NCBI RefSeq assembly: GCF_000003605.2
Contig: NW_003131854.1
Coordinates: 460,824 to 508,188, forward strand
Source of the DNA: Saccoglossus kowalevskii
Taxonomy: Eukaryota; Hemichordata; Enteropneusta; Harrimaniidae
Direction: 5' to 3'
Length of the DNA stretch: 47,365 nucleotides
Below the pieces are notes generated by a model. That model was not told where the DNA came from and did no database searches. It saw only the letters and a program-made list of their open reading frames with translations. Positions 47,042-47,365 of this stretch are shown here, in pieces (the first letter of the stretch is position 1; each line of letters begins with the position of its first letter). The translations under genes were made by a program, and so were the position numbers.

Positions 47042-47365
47042 ACAAAGCTATGAGAAGGGGAAGACTTTTCAAGGACTGTCGTGACCAGAAAAGTCTGTTT
47101 TAAAATTAAAATAACAAATTCAATGTTACTGGTAACTATGATATAGTACTGATCTATTTTATCAATGTCATTCTTAGAAATTTCATTCATAAAATCTGAA
47201 TAAAGAACTCACTGTCATATTAGAAAGATCAGACTCGCATAGATTGGCTTATAGAGGTGTCTACGTTATCAACCAACGAGCATGAGGCACCATTGTCATA
47301 CTCGTATCGTCCATGTGACTCATTAATTTAGCCTCACACGTTTTTTTTTGCATTATATTTTATGA
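47042..47365. other. Right edge, nothing recognised
   Basis: No feature beyond a short T run near 47341. Confidence 0.5.

Overview
The window is AT-rich eukaryotic nuclear DNA. It has introns, long non-coding stretches, many degenerate transposable-element relics, micro- and minisatellites, and one assembly gap (Ns, 28975-29327). The one well-supported gene encodes an immune adaptor with a Death domain and a SEFIR domain. Together with a Penelope-like retroelement carrying a hammerhead ribozyme, this points to an invertebrate animal, plausibly a deuterostome such as a hemichordate or amphioxus, or a lophotrochozoan. The species cannot be fixed from the sequence alone. No bacterial operons, CRISPR arrays, rRNA or convincing tRNA genes were seen.

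Layout. 1-464: 3' end of a decayed Penelope-like element (GIY-YIG endonuclease C-terminus) followed by a hammerhead ribozyme. 4761-5340: fossil non-LTR retrotransposon reverse-transcriptase C-terminus. 6711-6801, 13486-13650 and 34457-34623: three copies of a piggyBac-type (TTAA) MITE, one internally deleted. 12060-12180 and 31510-31622: a second inverted-repeat family whose copies differ largely at CpG sites. 17613-17830: an apparently perfect pentanucleotide array. 22320-22530 and 23088-23300: an old local duplication in which each copy carries an RFX X-box-like palindrome. 24578-24827: a 250-bp inverted-repeat element. 25680-26100: a compositionally distinct non-coding block that could be an enhancer. 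27.5-30 kb: weak exon candidates around the gap.

36591-44071 (minus strand): a six-coding-exon gene whose splice sites and phases I traced by hand. The exons join into one open frame of 537 codons: N-terminal Death domain resembling that of MyD88 (exons 1-2), a roughly 265-residue Ser/Pro/Gln-rich linker (exon 3), and a complete SEFIR domain (exons 4-6) of the Act1/CIKS (TRAF3IP2) type. SEFIR domains pair with IL-17 receptor tails and Death domains pair with IRAK-type kinases, so the architecture suggests an adaptor coupling an IL-17-receptor-like input to a MyD88/IRAK-like output. Its introns hold a 52-bp minisatellite of about 20 copies, a CA-capped four-unit repeat, two clusters of another dispersed repeat, and a TA-flanked MITE.

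The remainder (44.1-47.4 kb, and most of 1-36 kb) holds no coding sequence I can support. The upstream side of the adaptor gene probably contains its 5' UTR and promoter, but neither could be placed.
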